Origin: an uncultured Lachnospiraceae bacterium
GTDB taxonomy: Bacteria; Bacillota; Clostridia; Lachnospirales; Lachnospiraceae
Assembly (NCBI GenBank): GCA_949738465.1
Contig: CATJBQ010000097.1
Coordinates: 1 to 45,616 of the forward strand
DNA: 45,616 nucleotides
Reading direction: 5' to 3'
The notes beneath the pieces are model-generated. The model was given only the letters and a program-made list of their open reading frames with translations, was not told where the DNA came from and did not search any database. Of this stretch, positions 33,716 to 41,913 are shown piece after piece; position 1 is the stretch's first letter, and each line of letters opens with the position of its first letter. Both the position numbers and the translations under genes were made by a program.

Positions 33716-33854
33716 ACACGCTTCTCCCTTCCCATGAGCCTGCACTTTTCATCGTCTGGCGTATACCGTTTCCCTGGGGCCTTCCTGCCGAGTGCCGGAT
33801 CCCTTCCTTGCCTTCCCTGTCTTTATACAATATTATAAGCGATTTTTCCGCATT

Positions 33855-34805
33855 TCATTTTAACGACATCACAATCGCCTGGGGATAATCGCCGAAGCTC
33901 CGTCCAAAAAGGTTAACGCCGCCCCGGTGCACTGCATCCTCCTTCACGCCGATATCCAGACGGATGGTGGAATCCTCCCCGATCTTCAAATTCTGGAACC
34001 TCACCTTGTCGGATACAAGCACCTGATCCTCCCACACGCCCTTTTCGTCCACGGTGATCCGCTTCAGCACGCCGAACTGGGTACTGGTGACCGGCCAGTA
34101 CAGGGGCGTATATTTGCCCCGGCGGCCGCCAAAGTCCCCGGCTGAGGTGAAGGTAAGAATCTCCCGCTGGTTGATGCAGACCGTGATATCCGATTCCCAC
34201 TCATTATTGTAATACATGGTCTCCGAGCATACCTCGAAGGAAAAGGTAATCTGGGAATACCGGCAGTCCCTGGGAAAATCGGTGGGGAAGTTATAGCTGA
34301 TGAAGCCCTGGTCAAACCAGATGCATTCTGCCTGCACCCGCTTGGGCGAGAAAAACACGTTGGGATCGTCGAAGGATTCCACGTATTCCTCCACGCCGGT
34401 CATCCCGCAGGGCGCCTTGATCTGGCACCGGGAGAACATACCGATGGGCATCTCCACCGTATAGCCCTTTTTCTCCTGGCTTGTACCCACCGGCTCCAAG
34501 GAAACGGCAAACTCCAGGATCGCCTGGGAGCAGTACTTGATATGGCCCTTGGGGCTGGGCTTAAACATCACATAGACAAGCCCCGCCTCCGCCAGCACGT
34601 CGATGTGGCGGGAGACGCTGGAAGCCGGGATATCCAGCTCCTTTGAGATGGCCGCTATGCTTTTTGACGCATTTAACAGACTCTTCATAATCTGCACACG
34701 CTCCGGCACGGACAGGGCGCGCCCCATTTTAGCGATCAGCTCATGATCGGCCGGGTTGTCCACACAGAGAAATACTTTCTTCTGCGGCGTTAAAATATCG
34801 CTCAT
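33855..34805 (-). CDS. ArsR-like transcriptional regulator with C-terminal beta domain
   Basis: A 316-residue regulator. Residues about 20-95 form an ArsR-type winged helix (VPERVQIMKSLL, IAAISKELDIPASSVSRHI, GLVYVMF). The rest (about 110-316) is beta-rich (ITFSFEVCSETMYYNNEWE, VCINQREILTFTSAGDFGG) and may bind a ligand. The start at 34805 is backed by GGGAGGAGG seven bases upstream and by the duplicated copy of this start at 30617. It follows the GntR gene by 25 bases, so the two are probably co-transcribed. The ligand and targets are unknown; control of nearby sugar genes is inference. Confidence 0.8.
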   Translation of the reverse strand: MSDILTPQKKVFLCVDNPADHELIAKMGRALSVPERVQIMKSLLNASKSIAAISKELDIPASSVSRHIDVLAEAGLVYVMFKPSPKGHIKYCSQAILEFAVSLEPVGTSQEKKGYTVEMPIGMFSRCQIKAPCGMTGVEEYVESFDDPNVFFSPKRVQAECIWFDQGFISYNFPTDFPRDCRYSQITFSFEVCSETMYYNNEWESDITVCINQREILTFTSAGDFGGRRGKYTPLYWPVTSTQFGVLKRITVDEKGVWEDQVLVSDKVRFQNLKIGEDSTIRLDIGVKEDAVHRGGVNLFGRSFGDYPQAIVMSLK

Positions 34806-34830
34806 AAAAATTGCCTCCTCCCATGATAGA

Positions 34831-35577
34831 TTAATTGGCCTCGGCAATCATCCGAAAGCGCGTAGTCGCCGCTACCCAGAGCGTATTGGAATATTCAATG
34901 GGAATTCCGGAGTCCAGAAAATGCGTGGAAATAATTTTTAATGCCGGAGCATCGTAGCTGTTCTCCAGCAAAGCCGCTTCCTGGGCATTCATTTTCGCCG
35001 CCTCAATATAGTTCTCCACCTTCTGGATCTTATACTGGTATCTCTGATTTAACGTGTCCGTAACGCTCTTATTGACAAGGCCTTTCTCAATCAGATCCGG
35101 CACCATCTCCGCCGGAAACCATGTGTGATTCAGGCCCACCGGTATGTCGTTCCGAAGAAACAGCCGGCTCAAAAAAATCAATTCCTGATTTTCCCTGATC
35201 CGGAACATCTGCTGCACATAAAGGGGAATCTCCTTCATATATTTCCATTCCAGTACCCTGGAATCATTTTTTTTGCTCTTTTCCTGATTGGGGCTTGGAA
35301 AATTCAGGCTCTCAATAAATGGCGTGGGATTGGTTGTCAAAAAGGACCCCTTCCCCCTCTGCCTCTCAATAATCCCTCTTTGCTCCAGCTCCGCCAGGGC
35401 CTGGCGCATGGTCACACGGCTCACCTCATACTCCTGGATCAATTCCGTTTCAGGCGGAAACCGGTCCCCGACAATCCACTCCCCCTTTGAAATCCGCTCG
35501 ATCAGATCGGAAGCAATCTGATGATAAACCGGAATCGGGGAGCTTTTATCAATGGTAATTCCTGTGGATAATAGCAT
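34831..35577 (-). CDS. GntR-family regulator with UTRA domain (HutC subfamily)
   Basis: A 248-residue repressor-type protein. An N-terminal winged helix (about 8-75: PVYHQIASDLIERISKGEW, EYEVSRVTMRQALAELEQRGII) is followed by a UTRA effector-binding domain (about 90-245: LFLRNDIPVGLNHTWFP, STHFLDSGIPIEYSNTLW). UTRA regulators usually sense a sugar phosphate or amino acid derivative. The start at 35577 follows AAAGGAG. It is divergent from the PfkB kinase gene, so it most likely controls that gene and itself through the shared 190-base intergenic region. Confidence 0.88.
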   Translation of the reverse strand: MLLSTGITIDKSSPIPVYHQIASDLIERISKGEWIVGDRFPPETELIQEYEVSRVTMRQALAELEQRGIIERQRGKGSFLTTNPTPFIESLNFPSPNQEKSKKNDSRVLEWKYMKEIPLYVQQMFRIRENQELIFLSRLFLRNDIPVGLNHTWFPAEMVPDLIEKGLVNKSVTDTLNQRYQYKIQKVENYIEAAKMNAQEAALLENSYDAPALKIISTHFLDSGIPIEYSNTLWVAATTRFRMIAEAN

Positions 35578-35656
35578 ACACATCTCCTTTGTCCTGCATT
35601 CATGCATTTTCCTTCCATATTTATATAAGGATAGAAATACAGAAAAGTTTAAATTT

Positions 35657-35685
35657 ATTATCCGATATGTTTGAAAAAAAGTCAA
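35657..35685 (-). promoter_or_regulatory. Promoter of the GntR/ArsR genes
   Basis: Minus-strand TTGACT (35680-35685) and GATAAT (35657-35662) with a 17-base spacer. The leader to the ATG at 35577 is about 70 nt. Confidence 0.65.
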
Positions 35686-35716
35686 TTTGTATTATTAAAA
35701 TATTTGCCAAAATGTA

Positions 35717-35745
35717 TTGAAATATTTATTTTATTGTGTTAACAT
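35717..35745 (+). promoter_or_regulatory. Candidate promoter of the PfkB kinase gene
   Basis: TTGAAA (35717-35722) and TAACAT (35740-35745) with a 17-base spacer in a very AT-rich stretch. The -10 box matches only four of six bases. GTTAAC at 35738-35743 could be part of a repressor site. Confidence 0.4.
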
Positions 35746-35778
35746 ATATACAAACAAATCAGAAGCATGGAGGCATGT

Positions 35779-36681
35779 ATGGCAAAATATCTTGTGGTTT
35801 CAACGGTTGTTACGGATGAGGTCTGGACCGCGGACCGGCAATATACCGGAGCATATCTGGGCGGCGCAGGGCTGTACGCATATTGCGGCCTGCGTCTCTG
35901 GACCGATGACGCCGCCATAATTTCCGGCGTAGGAGAGGACTTCTTTTCCCTGCACGGCTCCTGGCTCAGAGAGAACCGGGTCTGTACCGACGGCCTCTCC
36001 ATCCGCGATCCCCATACCCCCTGCACGGTGATACAATATCGCCCAGACGGAGAGCGCACAGAAACGCCCCGGTATGGGAAGGAGCACTACCGCAGAATGG
36101 AGGCTTCCCCCTCCGATATGATTCCGTTTTTTGAAGATGCCAGGGGCGTATATATTTTTCAGAAAATCCCTGAAAATTACTGGGAGATCATTCTTGCGGA
36201 AAAGGAAAACAATCGTTTTTCTTTAGCCTGGGAGCTTCACGCCAATATTGCGGCTCCTGCGCACCTGGCCCAGGTCCGTAAAATCGCGGAAGCCTGCGAT
36301 ATCCTCTCCCTCAACCAGACGGAAGCGCTTTCCCTGCTGGGCTTTGGGAATCTTACGGAAGCCGCAGAGCGCCTATCCACCTGGCAGGTTCCCCTGATTT
36401 ATTTGCGGGCCGGCGCCCGTGGCGGAATGATCCTGGAAAAGGGCCGCATCATCAAAGTCCCGCCTGTTTCCGGCGTACATGCAGCAGACCCTACCGGCGC
36501 GGGCAACAGCTCTACCGCCGCCGTGCTTTACGGCTTCTGCGAAGGCTATACGCCCCGCCAATGCGGGGTTATGGGGAGCATCAGCGCCGCAAAATGCATT
36601 GCACAGATGGGGCCGCCACCGCTTTCCGGTATCGACCGTAACCAGCTCCACCTTCTGCTGGCCCAAATGAGCGAATCATAA
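35779..36681 (+). CDS. PfkB-family carbohydrate kinase with Asn in place of catalytic Asp
   Basis: A 300-residue ribokinase-like protein. It has the N-terminal GAYLGGAGLYAYCGLRLW (family GG motif, about 24-41), the SGVGEDF segment (about 49-55) and the C-terminal ADPTGAGNSSTAA. In PfkB kinases this last motif is DTxGAGD, and its last Asp is the catalytic base. Here it is N243. Some eukaryotic Mak32-like members also have GAGN or GGGN. So it may be a slow kinase or a non-kinase sugar binder. The start at 35779 follows GGAGG. It is divergent from the GntR/UTRA regulator and ends at a strong two-way terminator. Confidence 0.85.
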   Translation: MAKYLVVSTVVTDEVWTADRQYTGAYLGGAGLYAYCGLRLWTDDAAIISGVGEDFFSLHGSWLRENRVCTDGLSIRDPHTPCTVIQYRPDGERTETPRYGKEHYRRMEASPSDMIPFFEDARGVYIFQKIPENYWEIILAEKENNRFSLAWELHANIAAPAHLAQVRKIAEACDILSLNQTEALSLLGFGNLTEAAERLSTWQVPLIYLRAGARGGMILEKGRIIKVPPVSGVHAADPTGAGNSSTAAVLYGFCEGYTPRQCGVMGSISAAKCIAQMGPPPLSGIDRNQLHLLLAQMSES

Positions 36682-36725
36682 AAGGATCCGTCAGATACGA
36701 TTCCTGTACCTGACGGATCCTTTTT
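36680..36725. terminator. Strong two-way terminator between the kinase and phosphodiesterase genes
   Basis: Fifteen-base perfect arms 36680-36694 and 36710-36724 (AAAAGGATCCGTCAG and its complement) lie between two converging stop codons. Confidence 0.9.
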
Positions 36726-38022
36726 ACTCCCCATGCTCCAGAAGCAGTTCTCCTAAAACGCGCCCGGGAAGATCCGGGATTTTCAAATGAAGCAGCCTGG
36801 CAAAGGTTGGAAGCTCATCCAGAATGTCTCCGCGCTCCAGCCATACATTTTTACGGAAGTCCGGTCCAGAGGCCAGCAGAACCGGCTGAGGACCAAGCTG
36901 GGGACGATGGCCATGCCCTGCAATCACATAGGCGTAATCTTCATCCACCGGCAAAATCACTGCCCTGCCGGTATGACGATGGCCAAAGGCCGTCCCCTCC
37001 TCCCCTTCCACCACGAACGAGAAGGGACCGGATAAAGCAAATTCCCGCCTTGCTTCTGCTTTTGTATAAATCCTGCGAATCCCATACCGTTTCTCCTGCT
37101 GCAGATTGCAGAGCAGCTCCCATACGGTTCTGTAAAGCGAAGGATCCCCGGGATTTTTCAGCATAATCTGGCCGGACAGGCTGGCGCTGTGGCAATATGC
37201 CCGATAATCTGTCATCACTCCCTGTCCATCGGTTGTGATCAGTCCCTGTTCCCTGAAAATCACATTCAGATTCAGTTCCCTGGTAATCATCAGATGGCCA
37301 TGATCGCTGCATATGATAAAGTCGGTATGCTCTGCACAGCCGGCGGCCCGGATTGCCGCCATAAGCCTTATAATCCATCGGTCCACCTGCTCAAGGGCTC
37401 CATAGACTTCTTTGCAAAAAATCCCATGGTAATGCCGGGCAATATCCACCGCCGACACATGGAGAAAGGATACATCCGGCATCTCATGTTCCAGAATATC
37501 TTCTGCCAGACAGATCGCAAACTCATCATATGCCGGCTTGGGATGCCATCCCAGCTTATCCACATGCTTTTTGAAATATTCATATCCCCCGGGGGAACAG
37601 TATTTTTGATAAATACGGTGGGGATCATCCCAATCCTCCCTATCCCAGACCTCCGGAATATTAAAATCAATGTCTGCTCCCGCCAGAACCGGCCACATAA
37701 TGGCACAGGTGGAAAGCCCCTGCTCCTTTGCCGCGTCAAATATGGTCGGCGTCTTAATATGCTTCACATCCCAGCACCAGTCCGGCTCCAGCCTGCCCGG
37801 CTGAAATGCTTCATTATTATAGACGCCCGTGTCCATCATATTTCTTCCGGTAATCTGCATTACATGGATGGGATAGGTCAGCGTCGGAAATGCACTCCTG
37901 ACCCGTTTTACACCGCATCCGTTTTTCATAACCGCCCCAAAGCCCGGCAATTCCCCTGCCAGCGCCAGATCCTCCGATACCAGCGCATCCACCGATAATA
38001 CAACCAGCTTTCGTCGTTTCAT
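36724..38022 (-). CDS. Alkaline-phosphatase-superfamily phosphodiesterase / nucleotide pyrophosphatase type
   Basis: A 432-residue protein without signal peptide. The metal-site motif VVLSVDAL (D12), the nucleophile region FPTLTYPIH (T47), VSAVDIARHYHG (about 195-206), IICSDHGH (about 240-247) and the later AGHGH are those of type I phosphodiesterases. These cut phosphodiester or pyrophosphate bonds with two metal ions and a Thr nucleophile. Being cytoplasmic and in an operon with YjbQ, a SIS remnant and a LacI regulator, it may act on a sugar phosphate or nucleotide sugar. The ATG at 38022 comes one base after the YjbQ stop, with GGGTGA serving as ribosome site. Confidence 0.85.
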   Translation of the reverse strand: MKRRKLVVLSVDALVSEDLALAGELPGFGAVMKNGCGVKRVRSAFPTLTYPIHVMQITGRNMMDTGVYNNEAFQPGRLEPDWCWDVKHIKTPTIFDAAKEQGLSTCAIMWPVLAGADIDFNIPEVWDREDWDDPHRIYQKYCSPGGYEYFKKHVDKLGWHPKPAYDEFAICLAEDILEHEMPDVSFLHVSAVDIARHYHGIFCKEVYGALEQVDRWIIRLMAAIRAAGCAEHTDFIICSDHGHLMITRELNLNVIFREQGLITTDGQGVMTDYRAYCHSASLSGQIMLKNPGDPSLYRTVWELLCNLQQEKRYGIRRIYTKAEARREFALSGPFSFVVEGEEGTAFGHRHTGRAVILPVDEDYAYVIAGHGHRPQLGPQPVLLASGPDFRKNVWLERGDILDELPTFARLLHLKIPDLPGRVLGELLLEHGE

Positions 38023-38023
38023 A

Positions 38024-38428
38024 TCACCCTGCCACCACACTTACAAAATATTCACGATTTCTGGGGCCGTCGAACTCCAGGAAATAAATGCCCTGGGAAT
38101 GCCCCAGAAGAAGCCTGCCTTCGTGTACAATCAGAGTCATTGTCACCCCAAGTAAGGATGATTTTACATGGCCCGCCGCATCCTGGGGCGTATCATGCTG
38201 ATGCTTAAAATCCACACGCGTAGGAACCAGCCGGCCTATTTCATCCTGCAGATCCTCAAATCCATGGGGATCCCAGAAGGAGGTAATCGTTACGGCCGCT
38301 GTCGTATGGGGAATTGTAATTGTGCAGATTCCTTCCTGTACGCCGCATTCTTCAACAAAAGCCTTTACGTCGTCTGTAATCGCATATACATCCTGTGCCG
38401 TCGTACGAATCTTAAAATTCTTTAACAT
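38024..38428 (-). CDS. YjbQ / UPF0047 family protein
   Basis: A 134-residue protein of the YjbQ family, sometimes called secondary thiamine-phosphate synthase because E. coli YjbQ shows weak activity of that kind. Family marks are IPHTTAAVTI (about 39-48), HVKSSLLGV (about 87-95), and HSQGIYFLEFDGPRNRE near the end. It forms a compact trimer in known structures. The physiological role is unresolved. It is coded nine bases after the SIS remnant and one base before the phosphodiesterase. Such genes often sit next to SIS and sugar genes, suggesting a job in sugar-phosphate metabolism (inference). Confidence 0.9.
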   Translation of the reverse strand: MLKNFKIRTTAQDVYAITDDVKAFVEECGVQEGICTITIPHTTAAVTITSFWDPHGFEDLQDEIGRLVPTRVDFKHQHDTPQDAAGHVKSSLLGVTMTLIVHEGRLLLGHSQGIYFLEFDGPRNREYFVSVVAG

Positions 38429-38437
38429 GATGCCTCC

Positions 38438-39265
38438 TCACTTCACAATGATCTTACTTAAGCGCACGCCGTTTCCATTTTGGGCGAAGGACCATACTCC
38501 CTTACAACCCCGCCCGTATTCTTCGCCCAGAAGCTTCGCCAGATATCCCGTCAGAAGCGCCGGCGGAATAAACTGGGACAGCAGGGCCGTGTATGTATAT
38601 CCGGGCCTGGGCAGTATCACCTGCTCCACCTCGGCATTGGGAATCTTCACCGGGGTATCGGTAATAAGCAGCGTCGGCCGCTTCATGTACCCCACCGCAT
38701 ATTCCAATACCTCCTCCGTACGGCTTCTTGCTTCATCCGCCCGGGAGGAAATGAGAATCGTTCCTATTTTCTCCACATTTTTCAGAAAAAAGTTGAGATG
38801 CAGCCATTCCTCCGTATTCACGCTCATGGCATATTTCCCAACCGCTTCATATACCTTCGCCTGCCCATAAAGCGCCGCCGCGAAATCCGGCCCGCTCCCG
38901 ATAAAATCAAACGCCTCCATCTGGCTCCAGCGCTGTGCAAGATCCAGCATCTGTGCGTTTAGAGCCTCCATTCCGTTTTCCAGGTCATAGGAATGACGGC
39001 ACAGATCCATCCGGTAATCCATGGCCTCATCCATCGTATAACGCCCGCGTACCTCGCCGATCCGGATTGCCAGAAGCAGCAGCGCCAGAACGGATACCAT
39101 ATAGCTTCTTACCCCGGGCGAGCTTGGAAAAGGCGGAATATCCAGCTTCAGGACCCTGGTGGACGCATTCCCCAGCAGGGAATCCGGATTCCCGGTAATC
39201 CCCAGAACAAAGCCTCCCCTGCTGCCCACACGCCTGGCGGCCTCTGCGATCCTGGCCGCATTTCC
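38438..39265 (-). pseudogene. SIS-domain sugar-phosphate protein lacking its N-terminus
   Basis: The frame codes the last 275 or so residues of a double SIS protein. The first SIS domain enters in mid-fold (TGNAARIAEAARRVGSRGG, then LGITGNPDSLLGN) and a second follows (FDFIGSGPDFAAALYGQAK, NTEEWLHLNFF). Such proteins isomerise or deaminate sugar phosphates. About 80 residues at the front are missing, replaced by the start of a nucleoside hydrolase in another frame. A product could begin only at the GTG at 39229. It is in an operon with YjbQ and the phosphodiesterase. Confidence 0.75.
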
Positions 39266-39426
39266 AGTATTTTCAAGGCATTTGCCGCCGTCACCTCCAC
39301 CGGATAATTGCCGTTTACCGTGGTGATTGCCTTCACCTCCAGCAGCGGAGATTTCACAGCCATCACAATGGCCATGGAGTCATCCATTCCCGGATCGCAG
39401 TCCAGAATAATTTTTTTCCTGCCCAT
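39262..39426 (-). pseudogene. Nucleoside hydrolase, N-terminal fragment
   Basis: The first 55 residues read KKIILDCDPGMDDSMAIVMA and KAITTVNGNYPVEVTAANAL. This is the calcium-binding DxDxxxDD start of inosine-uridine-type nucleoside hydrolases, which split nucleosides to ribose and base. Near 39262 the likeness ends and the DNA becomes the SIS gene in a different frame. The start has a GGAGGAGG site and a good promoter, so this fragment is still expressed. Confidence 0.8.
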
Positions 39427-39449
39427 TTTCCTCCTCCTGTGTTTTTGCT

Positions 39450-39491
39450 TTTGATAAATTATTGGTAAATACTTAATGTTTGATAAATTAT
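39450..39491 (-). promoter_or_regulatory. Candidate operator: 13-bp direct repeat
   Basis: TTTGATAAATTAT occurs at 39450-39462 and 39479-39491, 29 bp apart. One copy overlaps the -10 box and the other the early leader of the nucleoside hydrolase/SIS operon. The LacI-type gene just upstream is the obvious candidate binder. Confidence 0.45.
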
Positions 39492-39515
39492 ATCACCTTT
39501 TTCTCAATTATGCAA
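39487..39515 (-). promoter_or_regulatory. Promoter of the nucleoside hydrolase/SIS/YjbQ/phosphodiesterase operon
   Basis: Minus-strand TTGCAT (39510-39515) and TATAAT (39487-39492) with a 17-base spacer, next to the LacI gene terminator. Confidence 0.75.
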
Positions 39516-39516
39516 C

Positions 39517-39545
39517 AAAAAAAGACTGACGAAGCAGCCTTTTTA
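39517..39545 (-). terminator. Terminator of the LacI gene
   Basis: Ten-base arms 39519-39528 and 39535-39544 with one G-T pair, ending in seven T on the minus strand. Confidence 0.7.
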
Positions 39546-40568
39546 TCGAAACTCCTGTTTTCCAACAGACGCTCTCTTGTGCAGAATCGGCGTATAATAA
39601 AAATTTTGTGCAGGTGTTGGGTGATCCTCCTCTTTGATCTGCTTCAGCATCAGATCCACAGCCGTTTCCGCCATGGAAAAGATATTCTGCTCCATGCTGG
39701 CTAACGGCGGCTCAAGAAATTCACAGAGCTTCGTATCGTCATATCCCACCACCGAAAGGTCTTTTCCGATCTGAAGACCAGATTCCTCCGCATACTGATA
39801 AATTCCTTTGGCAATCAGGTCATTTGTGGCAAAAATAGCGGTTACTCCCTGCTTCCTCAACGCTTCCGCCCCGGCATATCCGCTCTCCGGCGCATAAATG
39901 CCGCGATATATATACCGTTCCTCCCATACGATCTTATGCTTTGCCAGGGCCTCTTTGTAGCCTTCCAGCCGTTTATCTGCCGTATAGGTGGATCCTCCCC
40001 CCATAATAATCCCTATTTTTTCATGGCCGCAGGCGATCAAATACTCCGTTGCACATTTTCCGCCATATTTATTATCGGAGGTTACAAAATCACAGAACAC
40101 GGAATATACGGCACGATCCACCAATACCAATGGCATCCCCGATGTCTGCAACGATTTTATCAAGCGGATTCCTTCTTTATCAATCGTTTCCGGCGGAATG
40201 AGCAGTACCCCGTCCATATTTTTTCCAATAAAGCATTCGATTATGTTTTTCAAGGATTCAAAGGTTTTCCCGGCATAACACAGAAAAACCGTATAGCCCT
40301 TTTCTTCTGCCCTCTCCACAATTTGCTCCGCCAACGATAAAAAAAAAGGATTTTCATGCTCCGGTACAATCAGTCCAATGCAGTTTACTTTTTTAAATCC
40401 TTGAAAAATCCCATAGTTTTCCTGCTGGTATCGCAATTCCTCATATATCCGGAAAATCCGTTCTTTTGTCTCTTCTGACACACGGCAGGGCTTCTGGTTT
40501 AATACAAGCGAGGCCGTTGTTGCAGATACCTTCGCCAGGGCCGCAACGTCCTTTACCTTTATTTTCAA
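39543..40568 (-). CDS. LacI-family transcriptional regulator
   Basis: A 341-residue repressor. The N-terminal helix-turn-helix and hinge (about 4-55: VKDVAALAKVSATTASLVLN, SEETKERIF) are followed by a sugar-binding core (CIGLIVPEHENPFFLSLAEQ, GVLLIPPET, VLVDRAV, FATNDLIAKGI, LSVVGYDDTKLCEFLEPPL). I start it at the TTG at 40568, behind AAAGGGGGTGA. The promoter at 40604-40632 implies a transcript start near 40598, which excludes the ATG at 40613. It ends at a terminator immediately before the promoter of the nucleoside hydrolase/SIS operon, its likely target. The ligand is unknown. Confidence 0.88.
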   Translation of the reverse strand: MKIKVKDVAALAKVSATTASLVLNQKPCRVSEETKERIFRIYEELRYQQENYGIFQGFKKVNCIGLIVPEHENPFFLSLAEQIVERAEEKGYTVFLCYAGKTFESLKNIIECFIGKNMDGVLLIPPETIDKEGIRLIKSLQTSGMPLVLVDRAVYSVFCDFVTSDNKYGGKCATEYLIACGHEKIGIIMGGGSTYTADKRLEGYKEALAKHKIVWEERYIYRGIYAPESGYAGAEALRKQGVTAIFATNDLIAKGIYQYAEESGLQIGKDLSVVGYDDTKLCEFLEPPLASMEQNIFSMAETAVDLMLKQIKEEDHPTPAQNFYYTPILHKRASVGKQEFR

Positions 40569-40603
40569 GTTTCTCACCCCCTTTGGGCTTGTAATTGTAA
40601 TCA

Positions 40604-40632
40604 ATTTTATCATATCTGTACCAGATTCGCAA
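40604..40632 (-). promoter_or_regulatory. Promoter module, copy 2 (LacI gene)
   Basis: Minus-strand TTGCGA (40627-40632) and TAAAAT (40604-40609) with a 17-base spacer. The segment 40598-40634 matches 32718-32754 at all but about two bases. Confidence 0.7.
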
Positions 40633-40648
40633 CGGAACGATTGTTTTC

Positions 40649-41833
40649 CTATACCGCGCCGTGTTTGACGAAGCTCAGAACCCCATCGGACTGGTGGGCG
40701 GCGGCGTCTATACCAGCGGGCTGGTAGAGACGCTGGACGGATTGACGCTCAACGGCTTAAAAACCACACTGACTATTTTTTTCGATCGGTACGTTGATCG
40801 CTTTGTGTATTGTCTCCCTCTTTATTATTCAGCGGCTGACAAAACCATTGAAAACCATCGAAAACCATCGAGAACAGCATTGTCGCCTTGCAGAATTTTG
40901 ATATAACGGAAAAGGACGACATCCGCAAATACAGCAGCCGGAAGGATGAGGTTGGAAGCATGACAACCGCCACAGAGAGTATGATCCTCTCTCTGCGGGA
41001 CATTATTGATACTCTGCAGATTTTCTTCTTCCATTGAAAATACCAATTCCATCGTATTAAATGTGGACGGAGAGATTGGTAAGATCAACACCGTGGTTCA
41101 AGAAGTGCTGGATAATATTTCTTCCTCGGCCGGCGCCAGCCATGAAGTGATTCTCAGCGCCCAGTCTATGAAGGAGCAGACGGATTCCGCCTATGACAAC
41201 GGGCAGGATACCCTGGCCAAGACCAAGACTTCCGTGCAGGAGGCCATTGCCAGCCTCCGGGAGCTTTCCAGAATCAATGACCTGGCCGCCCAGATTTTCA
41301 GTATTTCTGAGCAGACGAATCTCCTGTCGCCAAATGCCACGATAGAGGCTGCAAGGGCAGGTGAATCCGGACGCGGCTTTACCGTTGTAGCCAGTGAGAT
41401 CGGGGATCTGGCCGGTACCTCCAGGAGTACGGCCTCCGCAATCCAGGCGCTCTGTAAGGAGGCAAACTTAAGTATAGAAACCGCGAATTCCTGCTTTGAC
41501 TCCATCATCTGTTTTATTGAGGAAGATGTGGTGAAGAAATTCAAGGATTTCGCCGAGAAATCAACAAAATACAGTCCGGAGGTAGACGCAATCCGCAAGC
41601 AGCTTGATTTTGCGGAAGACCTGGTACAGCAGTTATGCCAATCCGTCACGCATGTTTCAGAAAACATGGAAAATGTAAAATGTATTACCCATGAAAACCA
41701 ACTGGCAATTGATGCGATTATCGGGAAAAATGAAGGTACTTCCGACATTGCCAATGTGATTCAGGAGCTGGCCGAAAAGAACAAGGAGCTGGCTGATCAA
41801 TCGGAAGGGCTGATTGATAAATTTATAAAATAA
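40649..41833 (+). pseudogene. Methyl-accepting chemotaxis protein, several lesions
   Basis: Pieces of one receptor are in order but in different frames. They are the end of a Cache sensor domain (YRAVFDEAQNPIGLVGGGVY), a membrane helix (IGTLIALCIVSLFII) and a HAMP region (LTKPLKTIEN, ALQNFDITEKDDIRKY). The signalling domain comes last ([20 protein letters not shown], then [13 protein letters not shown]). A tandem near-repeat AAAACCAT(C/T)G at 40847-40875 shifts the frame, and a second shift lies near 41025. The N-terminus is missing. Only the last 275 residues are open, from a TTG at 41006. Confidence 0.8.
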
Positions 41834-41858
41834 TATCCTTACTTTCTCACCAGAAAGA

Positions 41859-41896
41859 GAAATCCCCAGGCTGCCCGCCTGGGGATTTCTTTTTTC
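41859..41896 (+). terminator. Terminator between the chemoreceptor remnant and the oxidoreductase gene
   Basis: Thirteen-base perfect arms 41859-41871 and 41877-41889 with a five-base loop, then TTTTTT on the plus strand. On the minus strand it may end the four-gene operon at 41914-45610 despite a weaker T tract. Confidence 0.85.
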
Positions 41897-41913
41897 ATAT
41901 TTAAATCAATCTC

